The notes beneath the pieces were generated by a model. It worked only from the letters and a program-made list of their open reading frames with translations, searched no databases and was not told where the DNA came from. A stretch of DNA of 64,000 nt, taken from contig CAZQTW010000032.1 in assembly GCA_964596165.1 (NCBI GenBank), positions 5,601-69,600 on the forward strand. Direction: 5' to 3'. The stretch comes from CAYUQT01 sp964596165 (GTDB lineage: Bacteria > Planctomycetota > Phycisphaerae > UBA1845 > JAFGLZ01). Within the stretch, counting starts at the first letter, position 1; each line of letters starts with the position of its first letter. Shown one piece after another: positions 44,127 through 52,923 of this stretch. The position numbers were made by a program, and so were the translations under genes.

Positions 44127-47100
44127 GTTGAGGCTCCAGACGAAACAACCGCGAGAGGAAATAGTAGGCGACGGGTGTTGCTACAAGCGACAAAACCACG
44201 GATATCCCCAGCGCGCCCATCACGGCGATCGCCAGAGGCCGAAGCATCTGGGCACCCGTTCCGATTCCGTAGGCGAGCGGCAACATGCCGATCGCCGCCG
44301 TAAGGGAGGTCATCAGCACCGGCCGCAATCGTCTCCGGCCGGACTGGACCAAGGCCTCCGTCAATGACAAGCCGCGCGATTGCAGGTGGTCCACGAAGTC
44401 TAACATGAGAATGCCGTTCTTCGCCACGATCCCGACGCCCATGATCGCGCCGAGGAATGAAACAACGTTCAGCGAGGTATCCGTAAGCCAGAGGGCGCCG
44501 ACGACGCCTCCCAGGGCCAGGACCGCCCCGATCATGATCGCCAGCGGCTTCAGGACGGACCCAAACTCGATCAGCAGCACCGTATAGACGAACATGATGG
44601 CCATCACCAAAACCAACGTCAGATTCCGAAACGACTCCTTCTGCTGCTGATAGAGCCCACCGTACTCAAGATTGACCCCGGGGGGCAGCCTCAGATCATT
44701 TGAGAGTCGCTCCCGGATCGCACGAATGCCGCTCCCGAGATCGAGCCCCGACAGGCGGGCGGTGACCGCGACAAGCTGTCGCAGGTCCTCTCGACGCATT
44801 TCGAGTTGACCGACCTCGCGACGAACATCCGTGACTTCGTTGAGTGTCAGCATGAGTCCATCGCGAGAACGGATCGGGAGCTGGCGGATCGTTTCCTCCC
44901 GATCGACGTGCTGTGCGGCCAGCACCACGCGAATGTTCCTGATACGGTCCCCTTCCAGCACGTGGGAGGAGTTCCGTCCGAGGATCGCGGTTTCGAGGCT
45001 TGAGCCGATTTCACCGGCGTTCAACCCCGCACGCACCGCGTCCTCATTGCGAACGCGAAAGGTCAACGACGGCCCCGCGATAATCAGCCCGTCGTTGATG
45101 TCCACGACACCGGGCACCTTCTCAATCAATCGGGCGATCTCGGCGGCCTTCTCGCGCAGGAGCGCGGTGTCGGTTGAGAAGACTTTGATCTCGACAGGAG
45201 CAGGGGACCAGGTGAGATCGCCGATCAGATCGCTCAAAACGCCCGGGAACTCGGTGTGCAGCGCCGGCACCGCTGCGTGGATCTTTCGGCGCAACTCGTC
45301 GATGACCTCCTCGGTGGACCGCGACCTCCTTCGACGAAGCTTGACGAGAAAATCCCCGGTATTCGGCTCGGCAATGGCCAATGCCAGCCGAGCCCCGGTC
45401 CTGCGCGAATAGCTTTCGATCTCCGGCGTCGCCCGCAGGATCTCTTCGACGGTGCGCAACATACGGTCCGTTTCGGCCAGGCTGGTACCCGGACGCGAGA
45501 AATAGTCGAGCACGAACGCCCCCTCATCCTGTCGGGGCAGAAAATCCGTCTCCAGTTGGAAGTAAAGGAGTATCCCTCCGAGCACGACCAAGGGACCGAC
45601 CACGCACCCGACCCAGGCATGGCCGAGCATTCGTCGGGTCACCCACTCGTAGAGCGCGACCAGCCGTCTCAATAGGGGCCCGCCCTGCTCGAGCTCGTCC
45701 TGCGGTGCCCCTCTCCCGCGTCGCACCAGCAACGTCGCAAGGGTCGGCGTCAAGGTGATCGCCAGGACCAGCGAGGTCAACAAGGAGACGACCATGGTTA
45801 TGGCCAGGGCCCGGAAGAACACCCCCGCGACCCCCTCAAGAAAGGCCAGGGGTATGAACACCACAACCGGGGTCAAGGTGGAGCCCACCAGCGGGAGGGT
45901 CAGCTCGGCAGCCGCGGACCGTACGGCGTCCATCGGGCTCAGCCCGGAACAGACCTTGGCGTAAATGCCCTCTACCACGACGATCGCATCGTCAATAACC
46001 AACCCAATGGCGGCGGCAATACCGCCCAGCGTCATCAGGTTGAAGCTCATGTGCATCAGCCGCATCGCCAGGAGCGTCACCAGAACGGTCACCGGAATCA
46101 CCAGGATGGCGGTCACAGTCGTCGAGGTGCTGCGCAGGAACAGATACAGAACGGCAACAGACAAGAGCACGCCGAAGCCGATGCTTTCCCATACGCTTCC
46201 CACGGCATCACGAACGAACAGGGACTGATCGTAGAAAAACGCGAGATGCATGTCGGACGGCAGTTCCTTCTTCATCTCCTTGAGTTCGTTTTCCAGGGCG
46301 CCGGCGATGGCCAGCGTGCTGCCGTCCGGTTGGCTGTAGACATTGAGCAGGACCGCCCGCTTTCCTTCGGCGCTGACAATGTTAAACTGGGGTTCACTTC
46401 CCGGCCTGACCACCGCGATGTCGCCGACCCGAACGACGGTGCTACCCGACCCGCTGACGATCACATCTTCAATCTGGGCCGGGGTCTTCACCCGTCCGTC
46501 GACAAGGGTAAGGTAGAGTTGGTAGTCCTCCTCGTGCATTCCCGCTGAAGTGAACAAATTCGTGTTCGCAAGCGCGTCCGTGACCTGTTTGAACGTCAGG
46601 TGGTAACCTTCGAGTTTCAGGGGATCGACTACGATGTGGAACTCAGGCACGCGCCCGCCAACGATATTGACGCGGGCGACACCCGGAATTCGCAGGAAGC
46701 GAGGCTTGATGTTGTATCGGGCGACCTCCCAGAGATCCGTGATGTTTCGGGTCGGACTGGTCAGGCTGATGCCGATAATCGGGAACGCGGAGAACGTCAA
46801 TCGATAGACCTGGGTCGCCGCGGTCGCTGGAAGCGTGTTTCGGATCTGGGAAAGCCGGCTGAGAACGTACAACTCCGACTGGACCATGTCAGTGCCCCAG
46901 TCAAAGAAGACGTTCACCGCAGCGGAACCCCGACCGGTCGTCGACCGGATGTTCACCGACCCTGGAATATCCTTCATCGCCTCTTCGATCGGTCGGGTGA
47001 CGGTCGCCATCATCTCGTCACTCGGCATGACCCCGTTGTCCACCAGGATCACCACGCGTGGGAAATCGGTCTGCGGGAAGACCGCAGACGGCATCGTGCC

Positions 47101-47205
47101 GGCCGCGTAGACACCGGCCAGGCACAAGCTCAGGGTCAAAAACAGAATCGCCTTGCGATGCCGAATGACCAGACCCGCGATGACCGATGATTCCTGGGCC
47201 TTCAT
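44119..47205 (-). CDS. RND efflux pump permease (AcrB/CusA superfamily)
   Basis: The 1028-residue protein starts at ATG 47205 (a TTG at 47226 is an alternative) and has two halves with large periplasmic loops and about twelve membrane helices. In helix 4, GGIAAAIGLVIDDAIVVVEG holds the Asp-Asp pair of the proton relay. Helix 10 has VSFLGAIMGVGIVAKNGILM. The opening KAILFLTLSLCLAGVYAAG and SAVFPQTDFPRV are typical. It exports substrates across both membranes with the adaptor (next gene) and the TolC-like factor (47690-49222). The methionine track that marks CusA could not be assigned, so metal export is only inferred from the neighbouring two-component system. Confidence 0.93.
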   Translation of the reverse strand: MKAQESSVIAGLVIRHRKAILFLTLSLCLAGVYAAGTMPSAVFPQTDFPRVVILVDNGVMPSDEMMATVTRPIEEAMKDIPGSVNIRSTTGRGSAAVNVFFDWGTDMVQSELYVLSRLSQIRNTLPATAATQVYRLTFSAFPIIGISLTSPTRNITDLWEVARYNIKPRFLRIPGVARVNIVGGRVPEFHIVVDPLKLEGYHLTFKQVTDALANTNLFTSAGMHEEDYQLYLTLVDGRVKTPAQIEDVIVSGSGSTVVRVGDIAVVRPGSEPQFNIVSAEGKRAVLLNVYSQPDGSTLAIAGALENELKEMKKELPSDMHLAFFYDQSLFVRDAVGSVWESIGFGVLLSVAVLYLFLRSTSTTVTAILVIPVTVLVTLLAMRLMHMSFNLMTLGGIAAAIGLVIDDAIVVVEGIYAKVCSGLSPMDAVRSAAAELTLPLVGSTLTPVVVFIPLAFLEGVAGVFFRALAITMVVSLLTSLVLAITLTPTLATLLVRRGRGAPQDELEQGGPLLRRLVALYEWVTRRMLGHAWVGCVVGPLVVLGGILLYFQLETDFLPRQDEGAFVLDYFSRPGTSLAETDRMLRTVEEILRATPEIESYSRRTGARLALAIAEPNTGDFLVKLRRRRSRSTEEVIDELRRKIHAAVPALHTEFPGVLSDLIGDLTWSPAPVEIKVFSTDTALLREKAAEIARLIEKVPGVVDINDGLIIAGPSLTFRVRNEDAVRAGLNAGEIGSSLETAILGRNSSHVLEGDRIRNIRVVLAAQHVDREETIRQLPIRSRDGLMLTLNEVTDVRREVGQLEMRREDLRQLVAVTARLSGLDLGSGIRAIRERLSNDLRLPPGVNLEYGGLYQQQKESFRNLTLVLVMAIMFVYTVLLIEFGSVLKPLAIMIGAVLALGGVVGALWLTDTSLNVVSFLGAIMGVGIVAKNGILMLDFVDHLQSRGLSLTEALVQSGRRRLRPVLMTSLTAAIGMLPLAYGIGTGAQMLRPLAIAVMGALGISVVLSLVATPVAYYFLSRLFRLEPQRA

Positions 47206-47478
47206 CTCGATCTGATCCTCATTCAACGGTCTCCATCCGGAAGTCCCCGCGATCCCGGGATTGCGTACGACACCTTACAACACGGAAGCGGCCAACACCT
47301 ATTTCATGAAATCCGGTGGAAAAGTCCCCAGCGCCCACGTTCATTAAAGCAGGCTTTCGCTACAGGGGAACATGAAAGTCGGATCATGAACGATATGTCA
47401 TCAGTCCCTGTCGGCGACGGACGCCGCTTCTCCCGATGGATCGTTCATCCCTTCCAAGTCACCTCTTGCCGCCATACC

Positions 47479-47676
47479 CTAGAACAGCCAGGCAGCCGCG
47501 ATCTGCCGCAGGAGATCGCTTGCAAACGTCAACAGCGTCTCAAAGAACGATTGGAAGTCGGCGGGGACGTCGATCACGGATTGACTCGTGCAGCCGGCCA
47601 CCGGCAGCATCAACACCACTACGGCCGGACATTGGCTTGCGAATCGAAGCACGGTGTCGATCCGGGTCTTTCTCAT
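47479..47676 (-). CDS. Small lipoprotein in the RND operon
   Basis: The 65-residue frame starts at ATG 47676 behind AAAGGGGG. A hydrophobic stretch (PAVVVLMLPVAGC) ends in a lipobox-like sequence with Cys29. The mature peptide of about 37 residues contains an amphipathic helix (FQSFFETLLTFASDLLRQIA). It lies only 13 bases after the TolC-like stop and 270 bases before the pump gene. Two other tiny lipoproteins of the same size (51572-51772 and 54539-54700) flank this efflux locus. No family is recognised. Confidence 0.65.
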   Translation of the reverse strand: MRKTRIDTVLRFASQCPAVVVLMLPVAGCTSQSVIDVPADFQSFFETLLTFASDLLRQIAAAWLF

Positions 47677-47689
47677 GGCATGCCCCCTT

Positions 47690-49222
47690 TTACGGCTGCG
47701 GGATCGGCGGTCCGGCCGGTTCCATCGCCGTTTGCGGCTGCGTGGTCGGTCCTGCCGGCAGCCTTCCGCCCACCGCGCTCTGAAGCTCGGCTATCGCGAC
47801 GGCGTAGTCACGGAGGACGTCCTGGAACAGTCGGCGCTGCTTGATCAGCGTCTCCTGCGACTCGATCAGTACCAGGATACTCTGTTCGCCGGCCAGGTAG
47901 AGGCGTCGGGCGGCCTCAACGTTCTCCTGTGCCTGCGGCAGGATCTTGTCCGCATAATTGCGCACCTGCTCGGCGGCATTCCGAGCCACGGCGGCGGCCT
48001 GTCGTACCTGGTTGGCGACGTCGTCCAGCAGGTCCTCGTAAGCCTTTCGTTTCTCGGCCACCTTGTATTCTGCCTTGGCGATCTGGGCCTGATTCTGATC
48101 GAAGATGGGGAGCGTGATGTCGAGCGAAGGCCCGAGCAACGTGTCGATGATCTGGCGTCGTTCCAAGTCCCGTTGGGCTTTGGACTGGATCGACGGGGCG
48201 GTGAGTCTCCCGTTGGCGACGGATTCCCTGGCGGTGTCGGCAAAGACCTTGCGCCCCGGCATCGCCCGTGCCTCCGACCGTTCCAACGCAGCGCCCGCAG
48301 TCACATTCGGCACGACCTTGAGCCATTCCAAAGCCAATTCCTGTTCGGCGGCCGCCACCTGCGATTGGATCATCCTGGCGTCAATCCGCTCGGTCATCGC
48401 ATGGGTGATCAGGTCGACGTCGTCCATTAGCGTCGTGGGTTGAGGGAGGGAGTCCTTGAGCACCCAGGGCTTCGTCGACCGGCTCAGCCCCAGCACGCGA
48501 GCCACGGCGGCCTGCGCCACCTGACGATCGCGCCGGAGCGCGAGGGCTTCGAGCTCGACCTCCAGCAGCTTGGCCCGCGTCAGGTTCACGTCAAGCCGGC
48601 TCGCCTCACCGGCTTTGAATCGCTCCATGGCCAGTTCCAGCGATTGCTGGGAGAGCTCGATGTTCTGTCGCGTGATCGCCTCGGCCTGCTCGATCGACAG
48701 ATACCGGTAGCACTTCGTCTTGACCTCGGCGGTAAGTTCGATGGCCCGGCGCGTGACGTCCAGAATGGTCTCCTCGAGTTGGGCGTCCGCGATCTTCCTC
48801 CTGACGGGGATCTGCCAGAGATCGACCAACTGCTGAGAAATGCCGAGGTCGAGCTTGCTTCGCCCGCCGCCTTCGGGGAACTGGACCATCAGGGAAATCG
48901 ACGGATTCGACACGAGGCCCGATTGGACGACATCGGCGCGCGACGCCCCGACCTTCTGGAACATCGCCTGGAATGAGCGGTTGTTCAGGAGGCAGACGCG
49001 GACGGCTTCGTCGACGGTCAAGCCGTCGGCCAGGAGGGCATCGACCTTGCCGTCCACCAGTTCGTCGATCGCGGGACTGTAGGTCTCGGTCGCTCCCGTC
49101 CGCTCCTCGATCAGTTGGGTCACGCGATCGTAGTCGGGCTGCGGATTGACCGTGGCGCAGCCCGCCGCCGCAAGGGCCAGTGAGTACACGATCCCGACGC
49201 GGGTCTTCTTCCGATAGACCAT
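47690..49222 (-). CDS. TolC-like outer-membrane efflux lipoprotein
   Basis: The 510-residue precursor starts at ATG 49222 after GGTGA. The lipobox is LAAAGC. The mature protein has the twofold-repeated helical pattern of the outer membrane factor family: GLTVDEAVRVCLLNNRSFQA and a long coiled coil in the first half, then LDITLPIFDQNQAQIAKAEY and LLDDVANQVRQAAAVARNAA in the second. QSILVLIESQETLIKQRR is the typical C-terminal helix. It forms the trimeric exit duct of the RND system encoded downstream. Gene order is factor, small lipoprotein, pump, adaptor. Confidence 0.88.
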   Translation of the reverse strand: MVYRKKTRVGIVYSLALAAAGCATVNPQPDYDRVTQLIEERTGATETYSPAIDELVDGKVDALLADGLTVDEAVRVCLLNNRSFQAMFQKVGASRADVVQSGLVSNPSISLMVQFPEGGGRSKLDLGISQQLVDLWQIPVRRKIADAQLEETILDVTRRAIELTAEVKTKCYRYLSIEQAEAITRQNIELSQQSLELAMERFKAGEASRLDVNLTRAKLLEVELEALALRRDRQVAQAAVARVLGLSRSTKPWVLKDSLPQPTTLMDDVDLITHAMTERIDARMIQSQVAAAEQELALEWLKVVPNVTAGAALERSEARAMPGRKVFADTARESVANGRLTAPSIQSKAQRDLERRQIIDTLLGPSLDITLPIFDQNQAQIAKAEYKVAEKRKAYEDLLDDVANQVRQAAAVARNAAEQVRNYADKILPQAQENVEAARRLYLAGEQSILVLIESQETLIKQRRLFQDVLRDYAVAIAELQSAVGGRLPAGPTTQPQTAMEPAGPPIPQP

Positions 49223-49482
49223 GATCACCAAACTTTCCCTACGTCAGATTGTCGCAACCGATGGGTGGCTTCCGTTCCCGGGCTCCGCCCCAAACGTGCA
49301 ACGCGGCATCCCAAAGATCGATCCGCTCGATGCTCCGACCCCGCCGCGCCGACGTCGATGTCGGTCGGACATCATGGGCCCGTTTGACGTCGACCCAGCG
49401 TATCCCGCCTTTTCGTAATCCCGTCAAACCTGGGACGGACCCGCATGGATCCGTCCTCCGAACGGATCCTCCAACCATCTGC

Positions 49483-50400
49483 CTACCCGGACCTTTTGTG
49501 AGTACGCCGGGTTCCGTCCGGATTCAGCTTGGCCTCGCTCTTGATCCCCAACGTGCCACTGTACTCGATCTCGAAGTAGACCTCCGGCTTGTCGAGGCTC
49601 TGGGCCTTGCCCGACCGAACGGTCCCCCTCCGTTCAATCATCTCCACCTCGATGATCTTGCCTGCCTTGACGATCTCGCTCGCGGCGTCCGCGACGGGCT
49701 TCGGCAGGTCCCGAGGGGCCATCTTGGTCTCGACTTTGAGGATCGTCCCGTCCGGCGCCAGGGCGACCTCCAGCTCCTTGCCGCCGTCGTTCAGCTTCGC
49801 CTCGTAGATCTTCGAGAAATGTTTGAGTGCGGTCTTTGTCGAGACGATGGTGGCGCTCGGGAAGGCCTTCTTGATGTGCGACTCGACGGGGGCATTGTCT
49901 GACGTGGCGGCCCCCTTGTGAACCCTGCGGGTCCCGTCGGGATTCAGCGTGGCCTCGCTCTTGATCCCCAACGTGCCCTTGTACTCGATCTCGAAATACG
50001 TCTCCGGCTTGTCGAGGCTGTGGGCCTTGCCCGACCGAAGGGTCCCCCTCCGCTCGATCATTTCCACTTCGACGATCTTGCCTCCCTTGGCGATCTGGGC
50101 CGCGGCGTCGGCGACGGCCTTCGGCAGATCCTGGGCGGTAATCTGGGTCTCGACCTTGAGGATCGTGCCGTCCGGCGCCAGGGCGACCTCCATCTCCTTG
50201 CCGCTGTCGTTCAGCTTCACCTCATAGATCTTCGAGAAATGCTTGAGTGCGGTCTTTGTCGAAACGATGGTGGCATTCGGAAAGGCCTTCTTGATGTGCG
50301 ATTCGACGGAGGCATTGTCCGCCTTGGCGGCCACCTGATGGCCACAGAAAAGAACGACCAAGGCACCCAACATCCCGCGGGTCGCGTACCTCAGCGCCAT
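49483..50400 (-). CDS. Exported protein with two near-identical PepSY-like units
   Basis: The 305-residue precursor starts at ATG 50400 after GGGAGG and has a signal ending at HQVAAKA. Two units of about 138 residues follow, each with VESHIKKAFP, ATIVSTKTALKHFSKIYE, LAPDGTILKVET and a C-terminal NPDGTRR. By hand alignment the units differ at about 23 of 135 positions. Each resembles two PepSY-like (beta-lactamase-inhibitor-like) folds; such proteins occur in the periplasm with metal or envelope-stress systems. It sits between an outer-membrane barrel gene and the TolC-like gene on the same strand. Its exact role is unknown. Confidence 0.78.
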   Translation of the reverse strand: MALRYATRGMLGALVVLFCGHQVAAKADNASVESHIKKAFPNATIVSTKTALKHFSKIYEVKLNDSGKEMEVALAPDGTILKVETQITAQDLPKAVADAAAQIAKGGKIVEVEMIERRGTLRSGKAHSLDKPETYFEIEYKGTLGIKSEATLNPDGTRRVHKGAATSDNAPVESHIKKAFPSATIVSTKTALKHFSKIYEAKLNDGGKELEVALAPDGTILKVETKMAPRDLPKPVADAASEIVKAGKIIEVEMIERRGTVRSGKAQSLDKPEVYFEIEYSGTLGIKSEAKLNPDGTRRTHKRSG

Positions 50401-50411
50401 GCCAAACCTCC

Positions 50412-51410
50412 CTACTTGGTTCCAAAAACGTATTTGACCCCCACACCGATATCCGGTGTCTCGTCATGATCGTCAAGACCCACGCGAATACTCGCGCCCA
50501 GGGTATGATGCTTAATCAACTCCCGTTGAATACCCAGCTCCAACGTGTTGACGTTGCCTACCCCATCCTGCTCGCTGCTCCGGCAGAAGTAATCGGCGAT
50601 GAACAGTGTCTTGCTGTCGATGATCGGGTGGTCATAGCCGACGCCCACGGCCCATTGAAAGTGCCGCAGTTCCTCAATATTGTGCCCGTTCGCCGTCTTG
50701 AGCATGCCGTTAACGTGCACGCGGTGCAGGCCGAAGCTCTTGGTGAGGATAAGGTTCAACTCGCCGTCCACTCCGCTGGAATCCACACCCGACGGCGCCC
50801 GGATCGCCGCACCCACGGCGAAGCCGGGGTACCAGTCCTTGTCCCTCCAGAGGCAGTACTTAGCGATGATTTCCAGGTCGCCGTTGCCCGTCACGTGGCC
50901 ATCGCCGATGTCGATCGGCAACGAAAGCCCCACCTCGAGATTGCTCGCCAATCCGTACTTGATCTCGTAGATGTTGTAAAGAACGGTATCGTCCTTATCC
51001 ACGTTCTTTGACTGACCGAACTTCTTCGTGGACCAATCGAAGGTAATTTGCACCTCGAGTTCGCCCTGCTCAGCGACGTTGATGTCTTCGATCATCACCG
51101 GGGCGTCGATGCCCGGCCGCTCCTCCTCCTCGGCGGGCATCGGGGCCATCTTGGTCACCGAAGTCGACTCTTCAATGGTGTCGCCCTCGGCGGCGGGTTC
51201 AGCCTTCGGAAGCTCCGTGGCATAGCTGGGCTTCTGCGAGGGGGCCTGGATGCGGGTGGAACCCGGTCCCTTGGCCACGGCCCCCGACCGCTCGGCACCG
51301 GCCGCGTCGCTTGGGGACACCTTCGCAATCGGTGCGATCATCCCAATCACAATCAACGCGTGAGTCCATGGTCGCCTGACCCTCAAACGAGGCGCCTTCA
51401 CCGTACACAT
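50412..51410 (-). CDS. Outer-membrane beta-barrel protein (phenol MetA-like family)
   Basis: The 332-residue precursor starts at ATG 51410 after GGAGG. A signal (ALIVIGMIAPIAKVSPSDA) and a Pro/Glu-rich linker (about 40-100) precede a barrel of alternating polar and hydrophobic strands: GELEVQITFDWSTKKFG, YEIKYGLASNLEVGLSLPI, GDLEIIAKYCLWRD, GFAVGAAIRAPSG and a last strand ending VGVKYVF. The layout matches the transporter/MetA-pathway-of-phenol-degradation barrel family. It may pass small solutes or serve as a sensor. The stop lies 12 bases before the PepSY-like start, so both are co-transcribed. Confidence 0.78.
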   Translation of the reverse strand: MCTVKAPRLRVRRPWTHALIVIGMIAPIAKVSPSDAAGAERSGAVAKGPGSTRIQAPSQKPSYATELPKAEPAAEGDTIEESTSVTKMAPMPAEEEERPGIDAPVMIEDINVAEQGELEVQITFDWSTKKFGQSKNVDKDDTVLYNIYEIKYGLASNLEVGLSLPIDIGDGHVTGNGDLEIIAKYCLWRDKDWYPGFAVGAAIRAPSGVDSSGVDGELNLILTKSFGLHRVHVNGMLKTANGHNIEELRHFQWAVGVGYDHPIIDSKTLFIADYFCRSSEQDGVGNVNTLELGIQRELIKHHTLGASIRVGLDDHDETPDIGVGVKYVFGTK

Positions 51411-51571
51411 GTTCGTGATCCTCCACTCGCAGGGGGGTAAACTGCAAGCTGCACCCCAACCTTCAGTTCTCCGCCATCAAGACAGTCCACTGCCTTGACC
51501 GATTGCGCCTGAGGTTCTCGCGGTGTCGTCTCATCGCGCCACGGCCGACACCCCGTTTGCTCGACGGATGC

Positions 51572-51772
51572 CTATTGGTGGTTCGATTGCTGTTGCCCGT
51601 TGCCCCAAAGCAAGTTGTTTATCAGCGAGAGCTCAAAGGGTACCTGCCAACCGCCATACAAGAAGCTGCCGACAACGCTATTGAGCAGCGCATCCAGTCC
51701 AACGCATCCGCCGCAGGTCGTACCACCCGACAGCGCAACGAGCAAAAGCACACCCAACAGGCGTCGTCTCAC
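51572..51772 (-). CDS. Small lipoprotein, first gene of the efflux operon
   Basis: The 66-residue frame starts at GTG 51772 directly behind GGAGGAG at ideal spacing. The signal RRRLLGVLLLVALSGGTTC leads to a CGGC sequence that can serve as lipobox. The mature part (GLDALLNSVVGSFLYGGWQV) is hydrophobic with a Gln/Asn-rich end. It is the first gene of a minus-strand run that continues with the barrel, PepSY-like, TolC-like, pump and adaptor genes. No family is recognised. Confidence 0.7.
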   Translation of the reverse strand: MRRRLLGVLLLVALSGGTTCGGCVGLDALLNSVVGSFLYGGWQVPFELSLINNLLWGNGQQQSNHQ

Positions 51773-52245
51773 GATTTCTCCTCCGGGAATCAGGGACTCG
51801 GTGTCCTCAGCACCCGCACCGCGCGCCGTCGGCGCTGAGGCATTGGTAAGTAGTCTACTAAGTCCAGGCAGTTCTCCCCATTACGACTAGATTACAAACC
51901 CGTAATGCGGGAATGCGCAGCCTGAACGCGGGCTGGGGACGCCGGCATCTGAGCCGCGAGGTTCATGCCTCGCATGACTCACCGGGAGGAATTTCCTGTC
52001 CTGCAATGACTTGCCAGATACGCTCATGCCGCCTTGGGTCCGCCAGCCAAGTCCGGGGCGCAATGAAGAAGGGGGGCAGGTAGGATGCCCGCGCCCCAAG
52101 ACAGGGCGAGTCTCCAACCGAAAACAGAATTCGTGGCAGACCCCTGACGGCGCTATCCTGTAACATGTGCCTGTGCTCTCTGGTTATGATGTTCAGAATA
52201 GTGAGGTGTCTTGGTCGCGTCGGGCGACCGCCCGGGAGTTCACCG
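51773..52245. other. Divergent control region between efflux operon and two-component genes
   Basis: Apart from the repeat at 51880-51906 nothing coding is visible. Both transcripts should start here, so this is the expected target of the response regulator. Confidence 0.5.
51880..51906. promoter_or_regulatory. Candidate operator: ATTAC repeats with 11-base period
   Basis: ATTAC occurs at 51880 and 51891 and its reverse complement GTAAT at 51902, each exactly 11 bases apart (one DNA turn). OmpR-type regulators usually bind such phased repeats. It lies about 110 bases upstream of the first efflux-operon gene and opposite the regulator gene. Function is inferred. Confidence 0.4.
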
Positions 52246-52923
52246 GTGCGAATTCTGGTTATCGATGATGAGCCCGGTGTGGCCGCATTCGTGGAGAAGG
52301 GGCTTCGAGAGGCCTCGTTCGCCGTGGATGTGGCCCGCGATGGGATTACCGGCGACCATCTTGCCCGTACGGAAGAGTACGACCTCATCGTGCTGGACCT
52401 CATGCTGCCGGGAAAAGACGGTTTTTCGATTCTAAGAGGGCTGCGCGAGCGGGGGGTCCAGACACCGATCATCTGTCTGACGGCGCGGGACGCGGTGGAC
52501 GATCGGGTCAAGGGCCTGAACCTCGGCGCGGATGACTACCTTTCCAAGCCGTTCAGCTTCTCCGAACTCCTGGCGCGGATCCATGCTCTGCTACGCCGCG
52601 GTCAGAAGGTGGCGATCAACCCCATCACGATCGCGGACCTGACGGTGGATGTCCTCGCGCGAAGCGTTCATCGCGGAGGCAAGCGGATCGACATGTCGCC
52701 CCGAGAGTATGCTTTTCTAGAGTATCTCGCCCGAAACGCCGGGCAGATCCTGTCCCGGACGATGATTCTGGAGCACGTGTGGGACATGACGCAGGACCCG
52801 CTCACCAACGTGGTGGACGTGCATATCAACCGTTTACGCAAGAAAGTCGATCACGGGTACGACAAGCCCCTGATCCATACCATTCGCGGCGTCGGCTATG
52901 TCCTCAGAGAAGACCAAGCGTAA
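52246..52923 (+). CDS. OmpR/CusR-type response regulator
   Basis: The best start is GTG 52246 after GGGAG; it gives 225 residues, the usual length, while a frame from 52165 adds an unlikely extension. The receiver domain has acidic residues D7/D8, phosphorylation site D51 (IVLDLMLPG), LTARD and LSKPF. The C-terminal winged helix ends NVVDVHINRLRKKVD and IRGVGYVL, the OmpR/PhoB pattern. It overlaps the kinase gene by 26 bases. Position next to an RND efflux operon on the opposite strand suggests it controls that operon, as CusR or similar regulators do. Confidence 0.93.
   Translation: MRILVIDDEPGVAAFVEKGLREASFAVDVARDGITGDHLARTEEYDLIVLDLMLPGKDGFSILRGLRERGVQTPIICLTARDAVDDRVKGLNLGADDYLSKPFSFSELLARIHALLRRGQKVAINPITIADLTVDVLARSVHRGGKRIDMSPREYAFLEYLARNAGQILSRTMILEHVWDMTQDPLTNVVDVHINRLRKKVDHGYDKPLIHTIRGVGYVLREDQA

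Noticed and set aside
44119..47205. Naming the RND pump cusA
   Set aside because: A methionine relay typical of CusA could not be recognised by eye, so only the superfamily is given.
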